A stretch of 11,765 nt of DNA from Candidatus Methanogasteraceae archaeon UBA261 (GTDB lineage: Archaea; Halobacteriota; Methanosarcinia; Methanosarcinales; Methanogasteraceae). The position numbers and the translations under genes are program-made. Positions 6,055-11,765 of the stretch are shown one piece after another. Numbering within the stretch: the first letter of the stretch is position 1; every line of letters starts with the position of its first letter. The stretch lies in contig DAWR01000116.1 of the NCBI GenBank assembly GCA_002506015.1, forward strand, positions 6,573 through 18,337. Reading direction: 5' to 3'. Under the pieces are notes generated by a model, which had not been told where the DNA came from, did no database searches, and saw only the letters and a list, made by a program, of their open reading frames with translations.

Positions 6055-6603
6055 ATGATCGATTCAAGTATCAAGATCGAGAACATCGTTGCATCAATGG
6101 AACTCTCTGACAGCTTCGACCTCAAACACATATCGTCCGCCCTTGAAAATGCCGATTATGATAAGGATAAGTTCCCGGGACTCGTATATCGAATAAAGAA
6201 TCCAAAGACCGCATTTCTGGTATTTGGTTCCGGAAAGGCAAATTGTACCGGTGCAAAAAGCATAAAAGATGTGGATACTGCCATAGACATTCTTTCAGAT
6301 GATCTGGAGGGGCTTGGATACACAATCAAGAACAAAACGTACATCGTCCAGAACATCGTGGCTGGCGCATCACTCGGCACAGAACTCGATTTAGACGCCA
6401 TAGCAATCGGTCTGGGATTCGAGAATATTGAATACGAGCCAGAGGTCTTTCCCGGGCTTGTGTACCGGATCACTGAACCCAAAGTCGTTGTTCTGATATT
6501 TCGTTCTGGAAAACTGGTTATCACCGGCGCAAAGACCCAGGAAGAGTGTGAATTTGCCAAGCTGGACGTCTGGAAGCAGCTGGATAATCTAGGTCTGGTC
6601 TGA
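6055..6603 (+). CDS. tbp: TATA-box-binding protein
   Basis: The 182-residue protein consists almost wholly of the two imperfect repeats of a TBP saddle. Repeat 1 covers about residues 5-92 and repeat 2 about 96-181. Matching landmarks are IENIVAS / VQNIVAG, FPGLVYRI at 40-47 and 132-139, SGK at 59-61 and 151-153, and TGAK at 65-68 and 157-160. It binds TATA boxes and recruits TFB and RNA polymerase for all archaeal transcription initiation. The length is normal for archaea and there is no acidic C-terminal tail. Repeat 1 reads FGSGKANCTGAK and repeat 2 FRSGKLVITGAK where FSSGKMVCTGAK-like sequences are usual, a mild departure close to the DNA-contact surface. The ATG at 6055 is fixed by the near-leaderless promoter and by family length. 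Its stop overlaps the nadC start by one base (TGATG), so the two are cotranscribed and probably translationally coupled. Confidence 0.96.
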   Translation: MIDSSIKIENIVASMELSDSFDLKHISSALENADYDKDKFPGLVYRIKNPKTAFLVFGSGKANCTGAKSIKDVDTAIDILSDDLEGLGYTIKNKTYIVQNIVAGASLGTELDLDAIAIGLGFENIEYEPEVFPGLVYRITEPKVVVLIFRSGKLVITGAKTQEECEFAKLDVWKQLDNLGLV

Positions 6604-7424
6604 TGAAAATCTCCGAAATTGAATCGTTTTTAGGGGAAGATGTCGGAGACTTCGACATTTTCCATGATCTGCTTCCGGATGAGTCAGTCAAAGCCGAAAT
6701 CGTTCCGAAGCAGGACGGAGTGCTCGCGGGACTGGAGGAAGCGATACGGATCTTTGATTATTGTGGGATTTCGTACTCGTGCAGTCTCAAGGATGGCGAT
6801 ATGCTTGCAGGTGGCGAGACCACAATCCATCTCAAGGGAAGTTCTCGTGCAATCCTGCGGGCTGAGCGCGTCTCTCTGAACTTTCTTGGCAGAATGAGCG
6901 GGATTGCGACGATTGTCCGTTTATGTGTGGAGGCTGTCGCGCAGACCGGTGTTACGATCGCATGCACCAGAAAAACGACGCCCGGGTTCCGAAAATTTGA
7001 AAAGAAGGCGGTTGCGATCGGTGGCGGCGATCCGCACAGGTTCAACCTGACTGACGCAGTCATGGTCAAGGACAATCACATCCGGATATATGGCATGGAT
7101 GCGGCATACGGATGCGCAAGAGATGCCGGTTTCATGAAAAAAGTTGAAATTGAGGTGGAAAACGCTGAAGATGCGATGCATGCCGCAGAACTTGGAGCTG
7201 ATGTGATTATGTTTGATAATATGAACGCTGATTCGATTGTGGGATGCATAGTGGGTCTGAAGGAGAATGGATTACGTGATTCTGTGGTGCTGGAGGCATC
7301 CGGTGGCATAACGACGGACAACCTCGTTTTATATGCAAAAACAGGTGTTGATGTGATATCGATGGGTGCGCTCACGCATCCCTCGCTCTGGCTGGACTTT
7401 GGTCTCGACGTTGAGTGGCACTGA
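6603..7424 (+). CDS. nadC: Nicotinate-nucleotide pyrophosphorylase (quinolinate phosphoribosyltransferase)
   Basis: The 273-residue enzyme converts quinolinate and PRPP to nicotinate mononucleotide, CO2 and pyrophosphate in de novo NAD synthesis. Family motifs occur in order and look complete: ERVSLNFLGRMSGIAT (88-103), TRKTTPGFR (122-130), GGGDPHRFNLTDAVMVKDNH (140-159), EIEVEN (182-187), IMFDNM (202-207), EASGGIT (231-237) and SMGALTHP (253-260). These include the Arg, His and Lys residues of the active site and the acidic residues of the barrel. The related ModD proteins are less likely given this complete motif set. nadA and nadB are not in the window. The start overlaps the tbp stop by one base and rqcH begins 34 nt after its stop, so all three form a probable operon. 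Confidence 0.95.
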   Translation: MKISEIESFLGEDVGDFDIFHDLLPDESVKAEIVPKQDGVLAGLEEAIRIFDYCGISYSCSLKDGDMLAGGETTIHLKGSSRAILRAERVSLNFLGRMSGIATIVRLCVEAVAQTGVTIACTRKTTPGFRKFEKKAVAIGGGDPHRFNLTDAVMVKDNHIRIYGMDAAYGCARDAGFMKKVEIEVENAEDAMHAAELGADVIMFDNMNADSIVGCIVGLKENGLRDSVVLEASGGITTDNLVLYAKTGVDVISMGALTHPSLWLDFGLDVEWH

Positions 7425-7444
7425 CGTAGCCAGGAGTTATTGAA

Positions 7445-7449
7445 GGAGG
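7445..7449 (+). promoter_or_regulatory. Shine-Dalgarno deciding the rqcH start
   Basis: GGAGG stands 9 nt before the ATG at 7459 but only 3 nt before the ATG at 7453. The spacing favours 7459 as the real start. Confidence 0.6.
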
Positions 7450-7458
7450 CGGATGTTG

Positions 7459-9387
7459 ATGAAACCGGGAATGACAAGTATCGATGTTGCAGCAGCGATC
7501 TCTGAACTGCAGCATCTGGTAGGCGCGCGCATCGAGAAGATATACAAGACTGGCGAGGGGACCGAGCAGGTTCGGTTGAACCTGTATCTCTTCGGAGAGG
7601 GCAGGTGCGACCTCGTGATCGTTCCGGGGGTCTGCATGCACCTGACCACGCACCCGTTTGCCAGCCCACAACTCCCGCCGACGTTTGCGATGACGCTGCG
7701 AAAGTATCTCTCCCACGCCAGGATCGTCGCAATTGAGCAGTACGACTTCGATCGGATAATCGAGATTAAGACAGTCCGTGGCGAGGATGCGAACGGGCTC
7801 ATAATCGAGTTATTTCCTCCGGGAAACGTGATACTGGTCAACCACGAGCAGAAAATCATCCTTCCACTGCACCCGGTGACCTTTCGTGGACGAAGAATCA
7901 GAAGTGGAGAGATCTACAAACTTCCTGAGATGCACTTAAATCCGGTTGAAATAACAATTGATGGCTTACATTCCGTATTATCCGAGTCAGACACGAACCT
8001 TGTTAAGACGCTTGCAACGAGGTTGAATATGGGCGGAGTCGTTGCCGAGGCGGTATGTGCATCTGCCGGAGTCGATAAGAGTATCGAATCTTCGGATTTG
8101 ACAGACGATTTGATACGCGTAGTGCATGAAGGAATCCAGGAGGTCTTCGGGCGGATGGCTCAGCCGAGACCGCATATCGTGCACAGGGGCGATGACCTGC
8201 TCGATGTCATCCCGTTTGAAATTTCCAGGTACGCTGATTGGGACAAACGATATTTCAAAACGTTCAACGAAGCGCTCGACGAATTCTTCGGCGCAGGCAG
8301 AGAAGATGAGGCACTCGAAGAGAAGGCGCAGAAAGTTGTGAAGAACCCACTTGAGCGCAGGCGGACCCAGCAGGAGAGGGCGATTAACAAATTCGAGAAG
8401 GAAAAATCAAAGCTGAGCACAAAGGCTGAGACGATCTATGTGAATTACCGGCCAATCGATGAGATGCTCAATCTGGTCCGATCCGAGTTCGAGAATGGGC
8501 GCACGTGGGCTGAAATCCGCGCAGACCATCCCGAAATAAAACGAACCGACCCGCGCGAGAGAACGATTGTACTGGAGCTGGGCGGGTTCGATATCGCGCT
8601 CGAAACTGCGAAGAACGTCCCGCAGAATGCGCAGGTCTACTATGATCGGTCAAAGAAGATCGGATCCAAACTCAACGGCGCGCGGCGTGCGCTCGACCAC
8701 ACCCGCGAATTGATGGAAAAGAAGACAAAGAAGCCGAAAAAAAAGATCGTGGCTCACAGACGTCCAAAACCACGCTGGTACGACCGATTCAGATGGTTCA
8801 TGTCTTCAGACGGTCTGCTCGTGGTCGGCGGGCGCGATGCATCCGGAAACGAGGAAGTTGTCAAGAAGTACCTTGAGAAGAGGGACCTCTTCATGCACAC
8901 CCAAGCGCCAGGCGCACCTGCAACGATCATCAAAGCCGAAAAAGGCGTACCCGTCCCAAAACAAACGATCGCAGAGGCGGCGCAGTTTGCAATCTCGTAC
9001 TCGAGCATCTGGAAGGCTGGGCAGTACACCGGTGATTGCTACTGGGTGAATCCGGATCAGGTCTCAAAAACACCGGAGCACGGCGAATTCGTTGCAAAAG
9101 GCGCTTTCATCATCCGCGGCAAGCGAAATTACCAAAAAGACGTCCGGATCGGAATCGCAATCGGGATAACAGAGGATATGCGCCTGATCGGAGGTCCACT
9201 CTCAGCAGTCAGAAAGCACGCAGCGCACGTAATCGAGATTGTGCCAGGACGGTTCAACAGGGACGACATCGCAAAGAAGATCTACCGGACGTTCGCAGAA
9301 TCTCTCGGAAAATCCATCAAGATATTTGCATCACCCGATCAGATCGTCAAGTTTCTGCCCCCCGGCGAATCCGGGATCAAAACGTGA
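7459..9387 (+). CDS. rqcH: RqcH (NFACT family) ribosome-associated quality control factor
   Basis: The 642-residue protein has the layout of archaeal NFACT proteins, homologues of bacterial RqcH and eukaryotic Rqc2/NEMF. These bind 50S subunits with stalled peptidyl-tRNA and recruit tRNA for C-terminal tailing of the stalled chain. The NFACT-N domain opens MTSIDVAAAISELQ and carries the Asp-Arg pair of DFDRIIEI at residues 98-99, matching the pair essential in Bacillus RqcH (D97/R98). A helix-hairpin-helix-like stretch (LNMGGVVAEAVCASAGV) lies near 190-206. A long charged coiled coil runs from about 280 to 430 with a lysine-rich tract (KKTKKPKKKI). NFACT-R (DUF814) begins at WYDRFRWFMSSDGLLVVGGRD and includes the DLFMHTQAPGAPATII block. 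Length is typical. The ATG at 7459 is chosen on Shine-Dalgarno spacing; 7453 adds two residues. Last gene of the tbp-nadC-rqcH set, 34 nt after nadC. Confidence 0.94.
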   Translation: MKPGMTSIDVAAAISELQHLVGARIEKIYKTGEGTEQVRLNLYLFGEGRCDLVIVPGVCMHLTTHPFASPQLPPTFAMTLRKYLSHARIVAIEQYDFDRIIEIKTVRGEDANGLIIELFPPGNVILVNHEQKIILPLHPVTFRGRRIRSGEIYKLPEMHLNPVEITIDGLHSVLSESDTNLVKTLATRLNMGGVVAEAVCASAGVDKSIESSDLTDDLIRVVHEGIQEVFGRMAQPRPHIVHRGDDLLDVIPFEISRYADWDKRYFKTFNEALDEFFGAGREDEALEEKAQKVVKNPLERRRTQQERAINKFEKEKSKLSTKAETIYVNYRPIDEMLNLVRSEFENGRTWAEIRADHPEIKRTDPRERTIVLELGGFDIALETAKNVPQNAQVYYDRSKKIGSKLNGARRALDHTRELMEKKTKKPKKKIVAHRRPKPRWYDRFRWFMSSDGLLVVGGRDASGNEEVVKKYLEKRDLFMHTQAPGAPATIIKAEKGVPVPKQTIAEAAQFAISYSSIWKAGQYTGDCYWVNPDQVSKTPEHGEFVAKGAFIIRGKRNYQKDVRIGIAIGITEDMRLIGGPLSAVRKHAAHVIEIVPGRFNRDDIAKKIYRTFAESLGKSIKIFASPDQIVKFLPPGESGIKT

Positions 9388-9494
9388 GAATTTTTATTAT
9401 TTTTGGTGGGGCGGTTTTCGTGGTTTTGTTGGTGGATTGTTGGGAACATGCGGTACATCTGGTGGGATTCTCTGGTCATGGACATATTACATGA
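9384..9494 (+). CDS. Possible 36-residue hydrophobic small protein (doubtful)
   Basis: A GTG at 9384 overlaps the rqcH TGA in the GTGA arrangement typical of coupled genes. The frame encodes a short chain with a hydrophobic start (MRIFIIFGGAVFVVLLV) followed by a His-rich tail ending FSGHGHIT. Against it: no clear Shine-Dalgarno, a T-rich probable terminator lies in its first codons, and much of the hydrophobicity follows from T- and G-rich sequence. I list it as a candidate only. Confidence 0.2.
   Translation: MRIFIIFGGAVFVVLLVDCWEHAVHLVGFSGHGHIT
9391..9404 (+). terminator. T-rich terminator after rqcH
   Basis: TTTTTATTATTTTT begins 4 nt after the rqcH stop. Archaeal RNA polymerase terminates at such U-rich tracts without a hairpin. 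From here to 9597 I see no supported gene; the stretch is unusually rich in short G runs on the plus strand (9404-9430 and about 9507-9530). Confidence 0.6.
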
Positions 9495-9597
9495 GAGACG
9501 TGGAGAGTTGGGCGGGCGTGGTGGGCGGAAAGTTTGGATATCACTGGATTTTTAGACAGTACCGTTCGACACGAAGAAAGAAACACCAATGCAGTGC

Positions 9598-9711
9598 TCA
9601 AAATCGTTTTGAACGCCTTAATAAATAGATAACGACATATATCAAGGCAGCCACCAACATTATTGCTGCCAACACCAGAACCATCTCACTTGTTCCGATT
9701 CTACCGACCAT
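9598..9711 (-). CDS. 37-residue single-helix membrane protein
   Basis: The minus strand encodes MVGRIGTSEM, then a strongly hydrophobic helix of about 20 residues (VLVLAAIMLVAALIYVVIYL), then a basic end LRRSKRF and a TGA stop. AAGGAGG lies 6 nt before the ATG, an ideal Shine-Dalgarno that falls inside the end of the two-helix protein gene; the two frames overlap by 11 nt (9701-9711). This is the mark of translational coupling. A short polar N-terminus and a positive C-terminus predict one membrane span with the basic end in the cytoplasm. I do not recognise a family. It is too short for most gene callers. The last codons and stop form a TCAAAA-TCG-TTTTGA hairpin (9598-9612), which may help end the transcript. 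Confidence 0.7.
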   Translation of the reverse strand: MVGRIGTSEMVLVLAAIMLVAALIYVVIYLLRRSKRF

Positions 9712-9973
9712 TTACCGCCTCCTTGAATCTCTTTATTGATACATAAATTATGGTCACCAGTCCAGCAGTCACCATCAAACCAGCAGAAAATCCTGAACCA
9801 GAGTCTTCTATACCAATACTTGTCCCGGTTAATACCGCGTATAAAATTAATGGTACAGCTACAATCATTGGCGTGAACATTAAAATTACGCCCATCGTTT
9901 CCAATGCGCGTAAATAATCATTGCATTCCTTCATTTTCATACCATTTCCAATCTTATTATCCAATATGGGCAT
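9701..9973 (-). CDS. Small two-helix membrane protein, unknown function
   Basis: The frame encodes up to 90 residues with two hydrophobic segments: MGVILMFTPMIVAVPLILYA (about 27-46) and SAGLMVTAGLVTIIYVSI (about 63-80). A short acidic/glycine loop (GIEDSGSG) separates them and a basic tail KRFKEAVNGR follows. A hairpin of two helices with a basic cytoplasmic end is likely. No family is recognised. The start is uncertain: the ATG at 9973 has no Shine-Dalgarno, while ATGs at 9940 and 9934 (MKMKECNDYLRALE) would give about 79 or 77 residues and keep both helices. It follows the secreted protein gene on the same strand after a T-rich stretch, and its 3' end contains the ribosome binding site of the 37-residue membrane protein. 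The pair may act together at the membrane, but that is inference from arrangement alone. Confidence 0.7.
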   Translation of the reverse strand: MPILDNKIGNGMKMKECNDYLRALETMGVILMFTPMIVAVPLILYAVLTGTSIGIEDSGSGFSAGLMVTAGLVTIIYVSIKRFKEAVNGR

Positions 9974-9993
9974 TCAAAAAATAAAAAGGGAAG
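9974..9993 (-). terminator. T-rich tract after the secreted protein gene
   Basis: Read on the minus strand this is CCCTTTTTATTTTTTGAA, starting about 8 nt after the stop codon at 10000. It fits an archaeal U-tract terminator; it could also serve as a weak promoter box for the next gene. Confidence 0.45.
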
Positions 9994-9999
9994 GGGTGG

Positions 10000-10901
10000 T
10001 CAAAAGTCGATTGTGACACTTGAGTACCACGCACCTTCTCCATCGTAGACTATATCCGGATCTTGCGGTCCAAAATCGGATCCCGCCTCTCCTACTCCAT
10101 ATACGGATGCACTTGTTTGCAATTCTAAATACACAACGTAGTCCTGTTCAGCTTGTAAATCGACAGTGATCCCGCTGTTGAAGTCTTCATCCACTTCAAA
10201 CAAACCAACACCTCCGGCAGATTGGCTATACACGTTTGTAGTATACTCTGTTCCAGTGGTCATATCCTTCACCACCAGATCTACATTCGAATTACTTGAG
10301 CCACCAGCAACTGCGGTTGTCAACCCATACAAATGCCCAGGCATCACGACGTTTGCGGTTTGACTGCCAGATCCAGATATGTGGAAGGACTTTCCAACCC
10401 AGCACCAAGCACCAGCTCCTCCATAGCCCCCCGGACCGACTGCAGATGCAGCAGTGTCTTTGTTAGCACTGAGGTTGTATTCTGATCCATAGAACGCGGG
10501 GCTAAACCCCACTTTGATGTTCCTGTATCACCTGTATCTGCATCGTAGAACGTCCTGTCGTTACCGTAGAACGTCTTGTCGGTACCCAAGTAAACAGACT
10601 CTCTTGTTAATTGGACTGTCCCTCCTTGGAATGAACTCTCTACAGAAGCCTTTATTTCTTTTTCCATCTCTTGTTCTATCTCCTTTCTGATCTTTTCTGC
10701 AGCTTCAGCATTCTTACTGAAATCATTAGTTTCAGAAAGTTGAGATATCACTTCTTTCTCGCTTGTCCCAATATCTGTGGCATCTTGCACGGTTGTTTGT
10801 GCGCCCACAGATGGCACAATTACCGCCGCTATGAGCAGCGTAGCAAGCAGCATTGTTGCTGCTATTCCGAATCCTTTCGGTTTCGTTGTTCCTGTGTTCA
10901 T
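10000..10901 (-). pseudogene. Secreted surface protein gene interrupted by a one-base frameshift
   Basis: Two overlapping minus-strand frames make one protein. The 5' frame starts at the ATG at 10901 (GGAGG at 10910-10914 favours it over the ATG at 10916). It gives a signal peptide (basic MNTGTTKPKGFG, hydrophobic core, VGA cleavage-like site near residue 34), then a charged helical stretch rich in Glu and Lys, then a short repeat (TDKTFYGNDRTFYDAD). The 3' frame gives GFSPAFYGSEYNLSANKDT, a Gly-rich turn (GPGGYGGAGAWCWVG) and a Ser/Thr/Val-rich beta-type domain ending SVTIDF. The frames meet at the GGGG run (CCCC at 10507-10510 on the plus strand); one more G would read SKWGFSPAFYG and restore about 300 residues. 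After the shift the 5' frame runs on out of phase to 10344. Extracellular location is inferred from the signal peptide; no family is recognised. This may be a true mutation, a phase-variable tract or an assembly error. Confidence 0.72.
10544..10585 (-). repeat. Tandem 21-nt coding repeat
   Basis: Two adjacent 21-nt units (10544-10564 and 10565-10585) share 19 of 21 bases, beginning CGTAGAACGTC. They encode two seven-residue units in the secreted protein, seen as TDKTFYG and NDRTFYD. The repeat ends some 34 nt from the frameshift. Confidence 0.7.
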
Positions 10902-10956
10902 GTCGTTTTCCTCCATATTGGTTGTGTTCTATCTCCCCCGGAGGCACGACCAAAAC

Positions 10957-10974
10957 CTTAAGTAAACATAAAGC
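10957..10974 (-). promoter_or_regulatory. Probable TATA region of the secreted protein gene
   Basis: On the minus strand CTTTATGTTTACTTAAGG lies 56-73 nt before the ATG at 10901. Initiation about 25 nt downstream leaves a leader of 35-45 nt, long enough to hold the GGAGG ribosome binding site. Box chosen by eye; other AT-rich positions overlap it. Confidence 0.4.
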
Positions 10975-11035
10975 GCAATTTGATCATGCCTTCGGGCAGT
11001 CTATTGGGGTTTGGTTTGCCCTTGCGGAACATCCG

Positions 11036-11093
11036 AACCACGCGTTTCTCTGACACGTTCTGTGTCATGGCGTAATATGTTTGAAACGTGGTT
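11036..11093. repeat. Nested hairpin between the LolA-like gene and the secreted protein gene
   Basis: The outer arms AACCACGCGTTTC (11036-11048) and GAAACGTGGTT (11083-11093) pair over 11 bp with a 2-nt bulge. The inner arms TGACAC (11051-11056) and GTGTCA (11062-11067) form a perfect 6-bp stem with a 5-nt loop. It begins 7 nt past the stop of the LolA-like gene, so it may end or protect that transcript; no T run follows on the minus strand. Confidence 0.6.
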
Positions 11094-11099
11094 TATGCA

Positions 11100-11765
11100 T
11101 TATCTATCAGGCATCCTGTCTTTAAGCGATCTCTCCACAACAACGACATCCTCTGAGACTTCGAATATGAACTCACGGTCCGGAATGCCTGTGTTAAACG
11201 TAATATCCCTGTATTCTGACTTCACCGCGAGATTTCCGTCCGGATCATACATCTCCATCCCGAGAAGCATCCAGTTTTCGCAATCGACCCACACACGAGT
11301 ATTGGTGATATCCTGTACAAGCTCGGTCTCATCTCTGGGAGTTATATTGAGCACATAAACACTCCGCCCATCAACACTCTCTGTGCCCTCGTAGGATAGG
11401 TCAGTCTCATTCAGGAGATTCCTGATGATCTCGGTGTAGTCCATATCAAAGGGACCGCATTCCGTCTCCCGAAGTTCCATCTTTGTTACCTGATTCCTTG
11501 CAGGGTCATACCTCCACATCGTGCTGCCGTTTGTGACCATTACCATGCCTGCAAGTTCGGCTGGCTCGATGTACTCGAAACGGCTTTTATCAGGCTGTTT
11601 GGTCATGATCTTCACCTGCGTGTTTTCCGTTTTCCCGGCAAATGAGGAGGTCATGACAATTGTTGCTGAGAAGTCTTCTATGCTCTCCTGCTTTGCTTTC
11701 ATCCTATCAGCGATCTCGTCTGCGGTCATCTCAGACACCTGATCGACGCATCCTGTGTTCAGGAC
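11100..11765 (-). CDS. LolA-like (outer membrane lipoprotein-sorting family) protein, 5' end outside the window
   Basis: The frame is open to the window edge, so the start is missing; 221 codons are visible. The visible part begins VLNTGCVDQVSEMTADEIAD. Then come MKAKQESIEDFSATIVMTSS, a beta-rich body with KIMTKQPDKSRFEYIEP, GMVMVTNGSTMWRYDP, YVLNITPRD and WVDCENWMLLGMEMYD, and a close VKSEYRDITFNTGIPDREFIFEV. This layout is typical of the COG2834/LolA-like fold seen in archaeal exported proteins, which have no outer membrane to serve; a lipid- or lipoprotein-handling role at the cell surface is possible but unproven. TGC near the edge followed by VDQ resembles a lipobox cysteine, though the -3 residue (Asn) is not canonical. 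An internal GTG at 11738 would give 212 residues, but the TGC context suggests a signal peptide lies upstream. A nested hairpin follows its stop. Confidence 0.75.
   Translation of the reverse strand, partial: VLNTGCVDQVSEMTADEIADRMKAKQESIEDFSATIVMTSSFAGKTENTQVKIMTKQPDKSRFEYIEPAELAGMVMVTNGSTMWRYDPARNQVTKMELRETECGPFDMDYTEIIRNLLNETDLSYEGTESVDGRSVYVLNITPRDETELVQDITNTRVWVDCENWMLLGMEMYDPDGNLAVKSEYRDITFNTGIPDREFIFEVSEDVVVVERSLKDRMPDR

Noticed and set aside
7076..7859. Long minus-strand frames opposite nadC and rqcH
   Set aside because: Both opposing genes are clear family members; the antisense products are serine/arginine-rich without motifs.
9404..9530. G-rich stretches that might form G-quadruplexes or encode a glycine/tryptophan-rich tail in another frame
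   Set aside because: Most runs are only two G's long with a few of three or four, so only weak two-layer quadruplexes are possible. The alternative frame has no start codon before 9490 and no motif.
10344..10506. The downstream part of the 5' frame of the secreted protein gene (ending VKPQTS)
   Set aside because: It overlaps the beta-rich 3' frame and reads as out-of-phase sequence after the G-tract shift, so it is not treated as a genuine C-terminus.
1..11765. tRNA, rRNA and CRISPR arrays
   Set aside because: By eye I found no TTC-containing T-arm with a matching acceptor stem, no rRNA-like conserved block and no regularly spaced repeats; a dedicated tRNA or CRISPR scan was not possible.

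Overview
The window is chromosomal DNA from an anaerobic, methanogen-related euryarchaeon. The evidence is a TATA-binding protein gene, a proteasome-assembly-type PAC2 protein, a DUF473 protein (a family I know from methanogens and Archaeoglobus), an archaeal winged-helix/CBS regulator, an archaeal-type RqcH and the anaerobic cobalamin enzyme CbiD. Promoters are archaeal: TATA-like boxes sit about 20-55 nt before starts, and several genes look leaderless. The exact lineage (Methanosarcinales, ANME or Syntrophoarchaeum relatives and so on) cannot be fixed from this sequence alone.

Layout. (1) 179-1308, plus strand: a PAC2 protein ending in a proteasome-docking HbYX motif, followed directly by DUF473. 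(2) 1313-3926, minus strand: cbiD, then an Lrp/AsnC regulator, then a winged-helix/two-CBS regulator, ending 4 nt from the DUF473 stop. (3) 4013-5095, plus strand: a 12-helix MFS transporter, divergent from cbiD and apparently sharing its TATA region. (4) 5096-6054: a roughly 960-nt gap holding a 427-bp internally deleted insertion sequence (68-bp imperfect terminal inverted repeats, perfect 9-bp target duplication, remnant of a transposase N-terminus), then a nested inverted repeat, a 15-nt tandem duplication and the tbp promoter. (5) 6055-9387, plus strand: tbp, nadC and rqcH in one probable operon. (6) 9598-10901, minus strand: an accessory-looking cluster of a secreted protein gene broken by a one-base frameshift, a two-helix membrane protein and a previously uncalled 37-residue single-helix protein with a perfect Shine-Dalgarno. 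(7) 11100-11765, minus strand: a LolA-like lipoprotein-sorting-family protein cut by the window edge.

How the genes fit together. Much of the left and middle is housekeeping: proteasome assembly or activation, corrin ring methylation, basal transcription, NAD synthesis and ribosome-associated quality control. Proteasome docking (PAC2/HbYX) and stalled-chain tagging (RqcH) are both protein-quality functions, though their genes are far apart here. The right end looks like fast-evolving cell-surface content. The strongest unexpected signals are the deleted IS element, the hidden small membrane gene, the G-tract frameshift and a set of hairpins whose arms share a CGTGGTT core. I found no CRISPR array, rRNA or tRNA, and no clear evidence of a wholly new multi-gene system.
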